A DNA stretch of 47,348 nucleotides from a virus, in IMG/VR virus record IMGVR_UViG_3300029448_000074, positions 1-47,348 of that record; one strand, written 5' to 3'. Position numbers and translations under genes: made by a program. The stretch's first letter is position 1; every line of letters begins with the position of its first letter. This document shows, in pieces, positions 16,252 to 26,032 of the stretch. Under the pieces are notes generated by a model. It was not told the origin of the DNA, searched no databases, and saw nothing but the letters and a program-made list of their open reading frames with translations.

Positions 16252-19200
16252 TATGGTATTGGATTTACGGGTTGACCTGTGTATATGTCAATTGTTATTA
16301 AAGTTCCGGTTGTGAACGCTGTACAAAGTATTTGCTGCGCATTAACATCAAATATATTAAACCAAAGTGCATCACTGTGGCAATTTGCGTCTAGAGGATC
16401 GCCACCTACATCTGTGAATGTACCACATTCCATGAAGAACGTAATTTGCCCATTACTCGAGTTTTGCGCTAATGTCTGCGCATCAGCTTCGCTTATTTGG
16501 AAACTACTATATCTATCACTTGTGTTTCTAACTGTTCCTTGTGGTGTGTAATATTTTTCATTACCAGTCGGAACACCTAAATCAGGTGTTGGGTTACCAT
16601 CACTATCGTAGTAATTTGTGCCACCACCTCCAACATTAGAAATATGCACCCTGCCAATTTCTATAGCATCACCCGTGTCTGCTGCTGCAAATATATTAAA
16701 TGTACCTCTATTGCAAGTGTGGCCACCGTTCGTAGGCGATGCGCACACCGTAGTTGATACTCCTGTATTTGGATCTACCCAAGTGCCCTGAGGTTCCTGA
16801 GCTAAAACGTATCTACCCACTATATCTAAATTAGTTAGCAGGTTAGCTAAGCCTTCGATTTCTACGTTTTGTGTAGCTGTATTAGGCGGTGTGTCTGGAT
16901 CACTAACAACCAAATTAAAAGAGTATGGCTGCGCATCTGGCACTGCCCCTGTAACAAGCGCTGTTCCATCGCCATTATCCGTAAGCGTTAGCCAGCTAGG
17001 TAAATTACTTGATGTTATAGTTAGCTCAGCACCCGTGTGGTCCGCGTCGGCTACAGCGACATTATAAGTGTATGTATCACCTATAGCATACGCTGTTGTT
17101 GGTGGGGTTGTTGTAAAATAAGGAATATCTGGCGTAGCGTCAACTGTTATTGTAACTGTGCCAACATTACTAACAAGAACAGATCCATTAAATGTGTCTG
17201 TTGCGGTAAAGTTAAAAGCACCAGCGCCACCATTAAAGTTTGCGCTTGGCGTAAATGTAACAACACTTCCATTTATAGTCAGCGTGCCATCATTTGTATT
17301 GTCTGCGGTAATATTGTATGTTATAGTGCCAGCTGGTATATTATTGTCTGTAGTTAAATTAGCAAGGTCAATTGTCGGGCAGCTTGTGCAATCCTCTATG
17401 GAAGTTAAACTTCCGTTTATAACATAAGGTGCAATCCTCGCTACAAAGCAAGACGGATCAACTTCAACATGCAAAATAAATGAACTTTGAGTATCTCCTG
17501 ATATTTCTGCACGCCCGATACCTTGCATTGAAAACTCTGCGGCATCTAAATTATTATTCAGGTTGGTACTAAATTGTGTACCAATACCTTTTATGTAATT
17601 AAAGTATTTACCCTCTTTATCTAAAAATTCTTTAACGCTACCTTCTTGAAGATTTGTTTGTATTAAATTTGTATACCACCCTGGCGTGGATGCTTCGCTT
17701 ATTGGATTATAATTTGGGTTAGCTTGCAATTCGGCTAAACTAAATGTTTGCACTTCAGGTTTACCTTCAACTTGATACCTGTATTCCCTAGACTCTGTTC
17801 CGGAATAATTTAATGTTTTATATTTTTTAACGATGTTTGGTTGGTCATTTATTAAAAACCTAATAGCGCTATCGTATTGGACTCCGTAAAAATTGTTCCG
17901 TGTTGCATTAGATGCCCCATGCTCCCAAATTCTACCACTTTTAATACTGTAGTATTTATTGTTTAGCGATATTGCCCCTTCTGGTATAAAATCTTTACGA
18001 GAGGTCCAACCTTTAACATCTTCTTTATAAGAAATGGTAGTCCCGTTTTGAGTTAATGACGGATTAAAATAATTAAGTTTAAGCTTGTCTTTCCACTCAT
18101 CTGTAAGATTATTAAGCGTAAGGTTATAAACGTCCTTATCGTCGTCGTATGAGCCTAATAACACGTTTGAAGAGTGTAGATTGTCTGCAAAAAAGTCACG
18201 CATATTAGCGGCTGATATTTCTTCTAACCCATTACGTGATAATCTTAACACAACACCTCTGTTCTTATCGGTAAAGTATGCTCTAAAACCATAAGTGGCA
18301 AAGCTTTCTGGGTTTTTGGATATACCATATTCGCCAAGAAAAGGTATTGATTGACCCAGCACAGCGGTATTACCAACAACATTTGTGCTTCCGTCTGCAT
18401 TGAAGAGAGCATCTTTATTTGCCAATATCTTAAGAACTTTGTCCTCGCAAAAAGCAATTAAATCGGTATCTCTTGAGTGCAACTTTTGAACACTTGTATA
18501 ATAAGGATTTAAATCTTTAGTGATTGGTTCTGCTGCTATAAATTGATTCAACCTATTTACGCCAGAAGTTGAATTAAATATTTGTGAGAATATTAAACCG
18601 GTAGCTTTTGTTTCTTCGCCGTATGCTTCGTCTAAAACAGTTGAAACAACAGGGCCTTTGTCTATGCGTGTTGCATTAAAATCGTCACGTATACGATCAG
18701 ACTCAACACCTTGTCCAAAAGAATAGCAATTAAACCAATCTAGTTTTTGTAATGGCTGATGCGCAGCCATAGTAGTCTTTGCATTTTGTATTTCATATAT
18801 ATTACTAGCTGAATAATATAAGTCTAAATCAACAGCCTCTTTTGGATATGTTTCAAATATAGCTGGGTTATTAGAAGTATATGTATCTGCATCTACCGCG
18901 TATAATCTTACAAATTCAACGCCTGTTTTTGTGGGATTTGCTTGGCCAGTATTAAGAGGCGGCAACCCTGTAGACGTAGCTATAGGTTTATCTATTTTTA
19001 TATTCCACCTAACAACTCTACGGCTCCCGTATTTACCAGAACCATGTCTACCTGTTCTTCTGCTGGCAACACAGTATGCTGAGCGGTAGCTCATTGTTAT
19101 AGTATATGTGTGGGAATCTAATTCTTTGTCTGGGTCGTCTGTAATTCTAAATGCACTACCCGATGTATCTAACGCTTTAGCGAAACCTATATGGTGTCCC

Positions 19201-21971
19201 GCGTCGGGTTGATTAGTTGGCCAATTCCACCAAATACCTGTACTATCATAAAAAGCTTTAGATTGTTTCCAAGGGTTACCAAATCCGTGAAATGATATAC
19301 TTAAGTTCCTAGACCCAGTTTCTATACCTAAACCACTATTTGGTCGTTCGTCTTGATTACCACGCTGGTATTTAACATCACTGCCTGCTCGTCTTCTAAC
19401 ATCTAATGGAGATGATTTATCCCAAAACCATCCTTTGCTATTATCCGGCGCTGTGTCTCTCCAAAAACTACTCTTACCGCCATTTTGTATATAAGCTACT
19501 TCTTTTTGGTGTTCTGTAATTAGCTGGGCGTCTTGCGCTTTTTTAATTATACGCTGTTCTAAAGCGTTGTCTTTATATATTTTTACAAAAAATCTACCTT
19601 GGTATTCAGGTTTATTTTCAGATCTAGATTGATATATTGCTATGTCTATAGGTACACCAGTTTGTCCTTCTGGTATAAAGTCTAAACTACCATCAGTGGG
19701 GAACCTAAGTTGAATTCTGTATAAATTCCCTTGTTTTTTGATCCATTCTATTTCAAAATAATCAGATATATTGGATCCTGCAATTATTCTACAAGATAAA
19801 TTATTTTCTGTATTTAAACCATTAAGACCCCCTCCGTTGGCGTCAGTGCCATCAAAATCGTCTTTAGGTATTTCAAAAAACCCTTTATTAACTTGTGGGT
19901 ATCCTGAACTTGTAAACTCAGTTGTTTGTCTACCCGCTTGATGTCTTCTTATCTTAACAGCATCTGGCGCTTCATTTGATATGGCTAATATCTTATATCT
20001 AGCGGTTTCTTCAATAAACGTATTATTATCATGCTCTTTTTTAAGCTCCAAAAACGTTTCTTCATCAACTTTATTTCTATCGGCAGACGGGAAAGACAAC
20101 CATACACTACCATCTTCTGGTAAATAAAATCTATCTAACGCTAAATTATAATACTCGTTAGATGTTTCTTTTATATAAAACTTATAATGTGTAGCCCAAC
20201 TTGGTGGGTTTGAAAGCATACCTATTTCTATGGTATTGTATAAGTCTGCAAATTCTTTCGCTAATGATCTACCACCGGAATCGTTTGTAAATACAGGTGT
20301 TTGCCTACCGTATTCGTCTAAATACACAATACCCATTTGGTAAGTACGCATAGTTTTTAAAGATGGCACCGGTGTACTTCCGTCAGGATCTGATGATATA
20401 TTTATAAATTGGCCTGGGTTATCCGGGTCTTCAATAATATCTTCATTTTTTGTTGGGTCGTGCACAATACTAAACTCAAAGTTTGGTATAACTTCACTGC
20501 CAGCAAAGTCGACCATGTCAAAGTTTTGGGTGTAGTTACCGTATATAATTCTATTTCCGGTAATTTCTTGAGCCAGTGCTTTTTTAGGAACGTTGTCGTA
20601 AGGCCTTAGTAATTGATTAGATGGCAATAAAGACGATATAAGCTCTGTCTCTATTTTAATTCTACCACTATAACCAGTAGCGCCGCCTTCCTGATAGCTT
20701 GTATCATTCCATTGATTATATGATTTGCCAGGTAAATTTGGCGCGCTTTTTTCTATAGTATCAACACGATATACGTTAGTGCTGTTTGATTCTTTATAAA
20801 GTATATCTACAGCTATTACGTCATCAGGAATATTAGGTGTAATAAAATCTCTTACCTCCAAGACTCGTATATTATTCGTCATGGCTAAGTTATAGCCATC
20901 AACACCCGTATACTCAAACTCATCTCCGGGTATAAATGCTATCTCTGTAAAAGGTGAAAATGTTGAAAATTGGTTGTCGTCGTATTTATAACGATATGCG
21001 AAGCGAGGAAATTTAAACTCAAATAACGGGTCGTCTTGCTCTAGTAATACATCAAACCCCTGTGGCCCAGTAGGCAAATCTTCACCTACGCTTTGTAATT
21101 CACATATAGCTTGTGCTTCTGAAACAGCTTGTGTAACTTTTACTCGTGCCTGATATTCTCTTTGAAAATTGTCATCAGGGTCTTGTATTGTTAATAATAA
21201 AAAGTCGCCTGCTATATAGTCTACTGCGTTTGTCCAGTTTAAAGTTATAACAGTACCGAAGTCCATCGAGATTGTTTCATCGGGATCATCATCGTCTTCA
21301 GTAGACAGTGTGTTAAACTCAAACGTGGTAGTTGTTTCTATCTCACCGTCTCTAACAGTATTCTTTTTATATATAGTTGGTCGTAAAAGGGGAGATTTTT
21401 TTATAACAGTAATATCGGCTTCTATAAAGTTTCTGCCGAATATTTGAGTGTGCGTATCAAAATCAGTCGAGCCATCTTTAAACTTTTGTATTTCAATTTT
21501 TTTAGGCTCAGTTTGATTATCTGTAAAAAACAAAAAACCTTCAAGTATATTTACACCTGTAATTAAAAAGTTTTCATTAAATTTAAGTATACCGGTTTTG
21601 TCTACTAATATAGGAAAAACAACATCTCTTATTTGGTCATACTCAACAATAGCGTCTACGCTCTGTGATGTAATAAACCAATATATTTTTTCTGTGGTTG
21701 CATCTTTTACAGTACCTATACATTTAGCGTCAGTAGGTATATAAGCTAGCCCAGATGCCGCCCATGTGGTATGCAACGTAGTTATATCGTTTAAAGTACG
21801 ATTGACCATCTGAACATTACCAATAAGCGTTTGTAATGCACCAACGTCTGAGCCTTCGGATGTAGCTACCTCTAGGTTTAACGCATCTCTGTACTCGCCA
21901 TTTGGAACTAAACGCTCATCAAGGTCTTTATTCATTTTACCCTTGAGGAACGTGTGAATCAATTCTGGCAT
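16251..21971 (-). CDS. Large tail (muzzle/stabilisation-type) protein with C-terminal Ig/cadherin-like domains (1906 aa)
   Basis: The N-terminus contains KGKMNKDLDERLVPNGEYRD and then ALNLEVATSEGSD, a signature I know from tail proteins of crAss-like and other Bacteroidota podoviruses, comparable in role to P22 gp10 or T7 gp12. The first 1450 residues form repeated beta-rich blades with Trp and Tyr. Residues about 1528-1604 look like a cadherin-like repeat (VVTFTPSANFNGG). Residues about 1614-1704 look like a putative-Ig (He_PIG) domain with SNLPSWLTLTDNGDGTALVTG. A further beta domain of about 200 residues closes the protein. It follows the two ring/adaptor genes, as expected for the distal tail. 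The C-terminal domains probably bind the cell surface. Confidence 0.82.
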   Translation of the reverse strand: MPELIHTFLKGKMNKDLDERLVPNGEYRDALNLEVATSEGSDVGALQTLIGNVQMVNRTLNDITTLHTTWAASGLAYIPTDAKCIGTVKDATTEKIYWFITSQSVDAIVEYDQIRDVVFPILVDKTGILKFNENFLITGVNILEGFLFFTDNQTEPKKIEIQKFKDGSTDFDTHTQIFGRNFIEADITVIKKSPLLRPTIYKKNTVRDGEIETTTTFEFNTLSTEDDDDPDETISMDFGTVITLNWTNAVDYIAGDFLLLTIQDPDDNFQREYQARVKVTQAVSEAQAICELQSVGEDLPTGPQGFDVLLEQDDPLFEFKFPRFAYRYKYDDNQFSTFSPFTEIAFIPGDEFEYTGVDGYNLAMTNNIRVLEVRDFITPNIPDDVIAVDILYKESNSTNVYRVDTIEKSAPNLPGKSYNQWNDTSYQEGGATGYSGRIKIETELISSLLPSNQLLRPYDNVPKKALAQEITGNRIIYGNYTQNFDMVDFAGSEVIPNFEFSIVHDPTKNEDIIEDPDNPGQFINISSDPDGSTPVPSLKTMRTYQMGIVYLDEYGRQTPVFTNDSGGRSLAKEFADLYNTIEIGMLSNPPSWATHYKFYIKETSNEYYNLALDRFYLPEDGSVWLSFPSADRNKVDEETFLELKKEHDNNTFIEETARYKILAISNEAPDAVKIRRHQAGRQTTEFTSSGYPQVNKGFFEIPKDDFDGTDANGGGLNGLNTENNLSCRIIAGSNISDYFEIEWIKKQGNLYRIQLRFPTDGSLDFIPEGQTGVPIDIAIYQSRSENKPEYQGRFFVKIYKDNALEQRIIKKAQDAQLITEHQKEVAYIQNGGKSSFWRDTAPDNSKGWFWDKSSPLDVRRRAGSDVKYQRGNQDERPNSGLGIETGSRNLSISFHGFGNPWKQSKAFYDSTGIWWNWPTNQPDAGHHIGFAKALDTSGSAFRITDDPDKELDSHTYTITMSYRSAYCVASRRTGRHGSGKYGSRRVVRWNIKIDKPIATSTGLPPLNTGQANPTKTGVEFVRLYAVDADTYTSNNPAIFETYPKEAVDLDLYYSASNIYEIQNAKTTMAAHQPLQKLDWFNCYSFGQGVESDRIRDDFNATRIDKGPVVSTVLDEAYGEETKATGLIFSQIFNSTSGVNRLNQFIAAEPITKDLNPYYTSVQKLHSRDTDLIAFCEDKVLKILANKDALFNADGSTNVVGNTAVLGQSIPFLGEYGISKNPESFATYGFRAYFTDKNRGVVLRLSRNGLEEISAANMRDFFADNLHSSNVLLGSYDDDKDVYNLTLNNLTDEWKDKLKLNYFNPSLTQNGTTISYKEDVKGWTSRKDFIPEGAISLNNKYYSIKSGRIWEHGASNATRNNFYGVQYDSAIRFLINDQPNIVKKYKTLNYSGTESREYRYQVEGKPEVQTFSLAELQANPNYNPISEASTPGWYTNLIQTNLQEGSVKEFLDKEGKYFNYIKGIGTQFSTNLNNNLDAAEFSMQGIGRAEISGDTQSSFILHVEVDPSCFVARIAPYVINGSLTSIEDCTSCPTIDLANLTTDNNIPAGTITYNITADNTNDGTLTINGSVVTFTPSANFNGGAGAFNFTATDTFNGSVLVSNVGTVTITVDATPDIPYFTTTPPTTAYAIGDTYTYNVAVADADHTGAELTITSSNLPSWLTLTDNGDGTALVTGAVPDAQPYSFNLVVSDPDTPPNTATQNVEIEGLANLLTNLDIVGRYVLAQEPQGTWVDPNTGVSTTVCASPTNGGHTCNRGTFNIFAAADTGDAIEIGRVHISNVGGGGTNYYDSDGNPTPDLGVPTGNEKYYTPQGTVRNTSDRYSSFQISEADAQTLAQNSSNGQITFFMECGTFTDVGGDPLDANCHSDALWFNIFDVNAQQILCTAFTTGTLITIDIYTGQPVNPIP

Positions 21972-21974
21972 ATT

Positions 21975-22895
21975 TTAGTGTTTTATTTGCTTGGACTTAC
22001 CTCGCATTATTTGCGTTAACTCCTCAAGCTTAATATTTGATAACCTTAATTTAGCGTTTCGCTTTGATGCTCTTGCTTCTTTCTTATAACGTTGTACTAT
22101 ATATTCAGGGGTTTGCGGCCTAGTAGACACAATAGCATAAGCTATATATTTATACAAAGCTTCTTCTGCAAACTTATGTATTTTACTTTCATCGTCTGTT
22201 GCCAGCCCGTCTGATACGTACTTTATTGAAATTATTTGACCAACGATGTTCGAGCTAAAGTGCATAACGCCTCTTACAGGATCTATAAAAAATACACCAT
22301 TGCTTTGAGCGTGCTCAGGGTCAAGCCCATATCTTCGCCCTAAAGATGCGCCTTGAATAAGGTCGGCATTATTCATATTTTGAAAATCTGTTTCGGGAGT
22401 GCTACCCGATCTTTCTGATCTTCTAAATCTTTTAAATGTTTCAGACGGCGTAGCTGTTACAATCTCTCTGTTCTGCTCATCAAATATATACTCGTAGTCG
22501 TTATCTTGTACAAAAGGAACGGGATCACCTGTCTTTCTTGCTGGGTATAATATTCTTTCTATACCAGACTCATCCGTCATTGCTACTTTTACGTAGCCCA
22601 CAAAGTCTTGCGGCAATGGCACGTATAGTGTCGGCCCAACTTCTACTTCAATCCATTTTGCAGATGGTAATATATCAAAACTCATTTCAGCCAACCCGCG
22701 TTGTGCGTGGAAAGCCACATCGGTTCTTTTAATCTTAGTTATAAGTTTACCTTCGCCAACATATGACACTATAAAATTGTTTATAATATCCCCTATTGAT
22801 ATAGACTGGTAATCACCGTAGTTTTCGTCGTAGCTATTCCATATGCCATCTGGCCCCAGATAGTACTGCTCATTATTTTGATATAGTAAACCCAT
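21975..22895 (-). CDS. Head-tail adaptor/ring protein (306 aa)
   Basis: Motifs typical of podovirus connector rings are present: AFHAQRGLAEMSFDILPSAK, a beta segment LYVPLPQDFVGYVKVAMTDE, the QDNDYEYIFDEQNR stretch, and a basic helical C-terminus (YKKEARASKRNAKLRL). I recall this arrangement from crAss-like ring proteins, which sit between portal and tail hub. The gene is three bases from the next structural gene on each side, within the strict order capsid, rings, tail. The exact ring number cannot be assigned from sequence alone. Confidence 0.75.
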   Translation of the reverse strand: MGLLYQNNEQYYLGPDGIWNSYDENYGDYQSISIGDIINNFIVSYVGEGKLITKIKRTDVAFHAQRGLAEMSFDILPSAKWIEVEVGPTLYVPLPQDFVGYVKVAMTDESGIERILYPARKTGDPVPFVQDNDYEYIFDEQNREIVTATPSETFKRFRRSERSGSTPETDFQNMNNADLIQGASLGRRYGLDPEHAQSNGVFFIDPVRGVMHFSSNIVGQIISIKYVSDGLATDDESKIHKFAEEALYKYIAYAIVSTRPQTPEYIVQRYKKEARASKRNAKLRLSNIKLEELTQIMRGKSKQIKH

Positions 22896-22898
22896 CTA

Positions 22899-23684
22899 TT
22901 ATGCTTTTTCTTGTTGTGTATTTTTAATTTCTTCGCCAGCAGCAATTTGATACATTTGAATATCTTTAACAACTAGCCCCGCTAATTCTAATACCTTAAT
23001 TACAAGCTCAGTCTCTTCTGAAGGGTGCAATTCAAAATCTTGTGAATATGTAGCGTCATATAAAGCTTCCCCGTAAACCATTTGGTATTTCCATTCAACT
23101 TTAGCAGGCTTACGTATATAATTACACTTTACGCCAGAAGTTAATTCGGTATCACCGTATACGTTTATATTGCCATTTTTAGATACATATATTGGCAATG
23201 AATTTTTAGGTTTAGTTAATGGTGACAAATTGATGTATAGCAATTCGTTGCCGTTAACGCGTTCAGCTTCAATGTCTTTATTGATAGTTTGTCTATATAT
23301 TGTTGGATTGCTTTCCGGAAAGTTTGCCGGTTGAGTAGGCGACGGGTAAAGATCCCTTGTGGTAGTGTTTGTGTATATAACAGTACCAAGCCTGTACATA
23401 TCCAAAGGAAGCGGATAGTAGTTATTTGTTTCGTCATAAGTCAAGTTGCCTTGCGTTTCAAAGATTGCTATTTTTTTATTTAGCAGGTCAAGCATATCTG
23501 AATACTCAGTGTCATTACCTTGCATTCTACCAAATTGATTTATGTCGTAAAAATATTGCTCAAACAAATCTAGTTGTGCTTGATTTGCGAACAAGTTAAA
23601 TTCCTGAGGCGTAACATACCCTCGTTGTTCTTTATTGAGTATGCCTAATACTCTTTGATAAACAGTATCTATACTTACGCTCAT
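22899..23684 (-). CDS. Head-tail connector/ring protein (261 aa)
   Basis: Begins MSVSIDTVYQRVLGILNKEQ followed by RGYVTPQEFNLFANQAQLDL, a helical N-terminus characteristic of connector proteins that dock below the portal. A middle beta region with YYPLPLDMYRLGTVIY and a C-terminal helical segment (SEETELVIKVLELAGLVVKD) follow. The pattern matches the first adaptor of crAss-like phages as I remember it. It is separated from the gene upstream by a 58-bp gap with a perfect stem-loop, so its expression may be set apart from the capsid genes. The leader is A-rich with no Shine-Dalgarno. Confidence 0.75.
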   Translation of the reverse strand: MSVSIDTVYQRVLGILNKEQRGYVTPQEFNLFANQAQLDLFEQYFYDINQFGRMQGNDTEYSDMLDLLNKKIAIFETQGNLTYDETNNYYPLPLDMYRLGTVIYTNTTTRDLYPSPTQPANFPESNPTIYRQTINKDIEAERVNGNELLYINLSPLTKPKNSLPIYVSKNGNINVYGDTELTSGVKCNYIRKPAKVEWKYQMVYGEALYDATYSQDFELHPSEETELVIKVLELAGLVVKDIQMYQIAAGEEIKNTQQEKA

Positions 23685-23703
23685 ATTTTTTTATTTATAA
23701 TAA

Positions 23704-23729
23704 TTAGGCCACCCTATAAGATGGCCTAA
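23704..23729 (-). terminator. Perfect 8-bp stem-loop between head and connector genes
   Basis: TTAGGCCA and TGGCCTAA pair over 8 bp with a 10-nt loop (23712-23721). The stem is GC-rich in a very AT-rich gap between the stop at 23743 and the start at 23684. On the leftward strand it is followed by an AT-rich tract without a clean run of U, so it may be a weak terminator, an RNA-end stabiliser or a processing site. Confidence 0.55.
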
Positions 23730-23742
23730 CCATTATGAGTGA

Positions 23743-24513
23743 CTATTTAAGTCTTTTTTCAATTGCTTTATAAACTTCAACACCTTCATCTGTTTTAAAC
23801 CACGCTGCTAATGCAGAATACGGGTTTTCGTCAAAAGGAACGGTCATAAGTTTTCTATCGCCCTCACCATATGTAAATGTTCTTTGGTCTTGCGATAATT
23901 TTATTATGCCGCTTTCGGTAGCTTTAATACCAAAGTTTCTTAATTGAACATTATCATCTCCTGCTAACTCAACAAAAAGTATTGGGTTTCTTTTTGCAAA
24001 TATTAAACCATCGCGCTTTAATTCACTGCTTGATAATTCATTTACTTTAGACCCAAACTGTACTCTTAATATAGCTTCCATCTGATCTATGTCGAGTGAT
24101 TTAGCTAAATTTAAAGCTGCAATTTCAGCTTCAATCCAATCTAACTGGCTAGCTGCTTGTTGCTGAGGTTTATATTCTTCCCAAACACTGTCGCTCCAGG
24201 GATGATATAATGATAATAGTTTTTGTAAAACTTGATTTTCTTTTTTAACGGTTAAAGCCCCGTCTCTAAAAACAATACGCCCCAACGTGGCCACACCTTT
24301 TTGTTCTTCAACAAATGGGGATGGTTGGTTAGTAGCATATTTTAATTCCCGTTGGTATCCTTTTTCTTTATCAAAATAAAGCAATGGCTTCTTTGCAGTA
24401 TGCTTAGATGGCACTGTGAATACTAATGGACGCTTGTTATTTTTAAGCGTATATAATCTATCTTTTATTTCCCAAGAGTTATCTAAAACCGGGGATTCTT
24501 TTTTCTTTGACAT
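23743..24513 (-). CDS. Head-associated protein downstream of the capsid gene, unknown (256 aa)
   Basis: A soluble mixed alpha/beta protein with a basic, Lys-rich N-terminal third (MSKKKESPVLDNSWEIKDRL), a helix-rich middle (ASQLDWIEAEIAALNLAKSL) and a short beta region (GIIKLSQDQRTFTYGEG). No transmembrane segment or enzyme motif is seen. It lies between the major capsid gene and the connector genes and is framed by two stem-loops. An auxiliary capsid, head-completion or internal cargo protein would fit the position. I do not recognise a named family. Confidence 0.68.
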   Translation of the reverse strand: MSKKKESPVLDNSWEIKDRLYTLKNNKRPLVFTVPSKHTAKKPLLYFDKEKGYQRELKYATNQPSPFVEEQKGVATLGRIVFRDGALTVKKENQVLQKLLSLYHPWSDSVWEEYKPQQQAASQLDWIEAEIAALNLAKSLDIDQMEAILRVQFGSKVNELSSSELKRDGLIFAKRNPILFVELAGDDNVQLRNFGIKATESGIIKLSQDQRTFTYGEGDRKLMTVPFDENPYSALAAWFKTDEGVEVYKAIEKRLK

Positions 24514-24550
24514 GATATAATATAATTAAATAATTGATAAAAGTAATAGC

Positions 24551-24575
24551 TACCCCCGCTAATACAACGAGGGTA
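24551..24575 (-). terminator. Stem-loop just after the major capsid gene
   Basis: TACCCCCG (24551-24558) and CGAGGGTA (24568-24575) enclose a 9-nt loop. In DNA there is one C/A mismatch, but in leftward RNA that position becomes a U-G wobble, so all 8 pairs can form. This suggests it works in the leftward transcript. It lies 17 bp past the capsid stop and is followed by an interrupted U-rich stretch. Partial termination or mRNA 3'-end protection after the capsid gene is plausible. Confidence 0.58.
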
Positions 24576-24592
24576 ACAATTACATTAATTTA

Positions 24593-26011
24593 CTATGATG
24601 TTGGTGGTGCAATAGCCTTCAATAATACGAAGTTATTAGCAGCTTGAACACACAACGCTCTTTCTGACAAGAAGTGTACGTTCATTTCGTCAGCGTCAGA
24701 AGTATAGTTACCTCCTACTGATCCAGTCACCCAAGACTTCATTCTACGGTCATCAGCTTCAGAAGCTCTGTAGCGGATGTGTAAGAATGGTCGAGAGATG
24801 TTCTTTCCGAGTTGCTGATCGTAAACTGTAGAAGTTCCAGCAGGAACAATTACACCTTCAACATCTGCAACAAGTCCACGGGTGGTGGCATCGTTTAGAT
24901 ATTTCCAGTCAGTTTTGTAGAAATCGTAAGAACCTCTTCGGAATCCTGAGAAACCAAGGTTTAGCGCCATATCTTCTGAATTGTCAAATACACCGTAAGA
25001 TGTACCTCCAGCTCCATAAGAGTTTTGAGCAGCTAGCATGTTATCGATAGCCAAGGAAGTGCCACGGTCTAAGAACATCATGTTCTCTTCAATAGCCCCT
25101 TGCTTATCTAGTTCAGCTAAAATAGTATCAAAGTCAGCAAGTCCATCAGTGCCACCGAATGCAGAGTCAGCATAAACTAATCCTCTTTCTTCTAGTGCAG
25201 CAAATAAACCTTCAGAACCAGTAATCTTAGTACCACCCTCAAAACCAGAGGCAGCTGTAATATTTCTTACTGATCCATCAGTGTTTAATGATTTTTCTGC
25301 TTCAACCATAGCCATTTCAAGTTGATCTTCGAAACGGATACGAGCTTCGTGCTCAGATTTTAAGTACCATAGGTATCCAGAAGTTCCAGCTTCAGTAGTT
25401 ACTTCTACCCAACCAATTTGAGCAACGTCAGAACCATTTACATTATACTTATCTCTAAGAATAATTGGTTTGTTGTTGAAAGTTGTGAAAGAAGCGTCAA
25501 CTGAGTTACCAGCATTTTTTGTTCCTTTAGTGTACTCAGAACCGTATACAAATACTTTTACGTCAGTACCAGTCATTGTAAGACCTGATAATTCGCCGTA
25601 AGTATCTACAGTTACAGTTTGACCAACTACGTTTTGTACATATGCTTTTTGAGTTATGAATCCTTTTGAAACAACAAGTGTCATTCCTTTGCCAATCAAG
25701 TGATCAGCAGGCAATGTTAGCGTAGTAGTCGATGCTACAGCCGCGTCGTCATAAGCAATGTGTAAACGTCCTTGTTCAGACCAAGTAATTACGTCAGATG
25801 CCATAGGCATTTCCGCACCTACCATACGTAGGAATCCAGAGATAGTACGATTTCCATATCGTTCTACTTCTTTTTCGTAAACTTCAGGCAAAAATTGTTG
25901 CGTAAAGTCTAGGTCCCCGACTGCTAAGTAATTGTCACCAAACAATCCCTTAACTGGTCGTGGAGTTAAATGTTGGAGAGCTAATTCGCTCCCAGTAATT
26001 GATCCAGCCAT
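24593..26011 (-). CDS. Major capsid protein, HK97-fold type (472 aa)
   Basis: Forms the icosahedral shell. The call rests on size, on position directly after the acidic scaffold gene, and on a sequence pattern typical of Bacteroidota podovirus capsids: FTQQFLPEVYEKEVERYGNR, VGAEMPMASDVITWSEQGRL, a beta-rich E-loop-like region with many Thr/Val, and EHEARIRFEDQLEMAMVEAE. The codon use contains somewhat more C-ending codons than its neighbours, as expected for a highly expressed gene. The ATG is preceded by an A/T-only leader (ATTAAAAATTAAAAAA), a strong Bacteroidota-type start without Shine-Dalgarno. The N-terminus shows no obvious prohead-protease delta domain. Confidence 0.88.
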   Translation of the reverse strand: MAGSITGSELALQHLTPRPVKGLFGDNYLAVGDLDFTQQFLPEVYEKEVERYGNRTISGFLRMVGAEMPMASDVITWSEQGRLHIAYDDAAVASTTTLTLPADHLIGKGMTLVVSKGFITQKAYVQNVVGQTVTVDTYGELSGLTMTGTDVKVFVYGSEYTKGTKNAGNSVDASFTTFNNKPIILRDKYNVNGSDVAQIGWVEVTTEAGTSGYLWYLKSEHEARIRFEDQLEMAMVEAEKSLNTDGSVRNITAASGFEGGTKITGSEGLFAALEERGLVYADSAFGGTDGLADFDTILAELDKQGAIEENMMFLDRGTSLAIDNMLAAQNSYGAGGTSYGVFDNSEDMALNLGFSGFRRGSYDFYKTDWKYLNDATTRGLVADVEGVIVPAGTSTVYDQQLGKNISRPFLHIRYRASEADDRRMKSWVTGSVGGNYTSDADEMNVHFLSERALCVQAANNFVLLKAIAPPTS

Positions 26012-26032
26012 TTTTTTAATTTTTAATGGTTA

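Noticed and set aside
17037-17357. Cys-rich rightward frame in the 1906-aa tail gene
   Set aside because: It lies opposite the cadherin-like domain coding region and reflects its Thr/Asn codons; no independent support.
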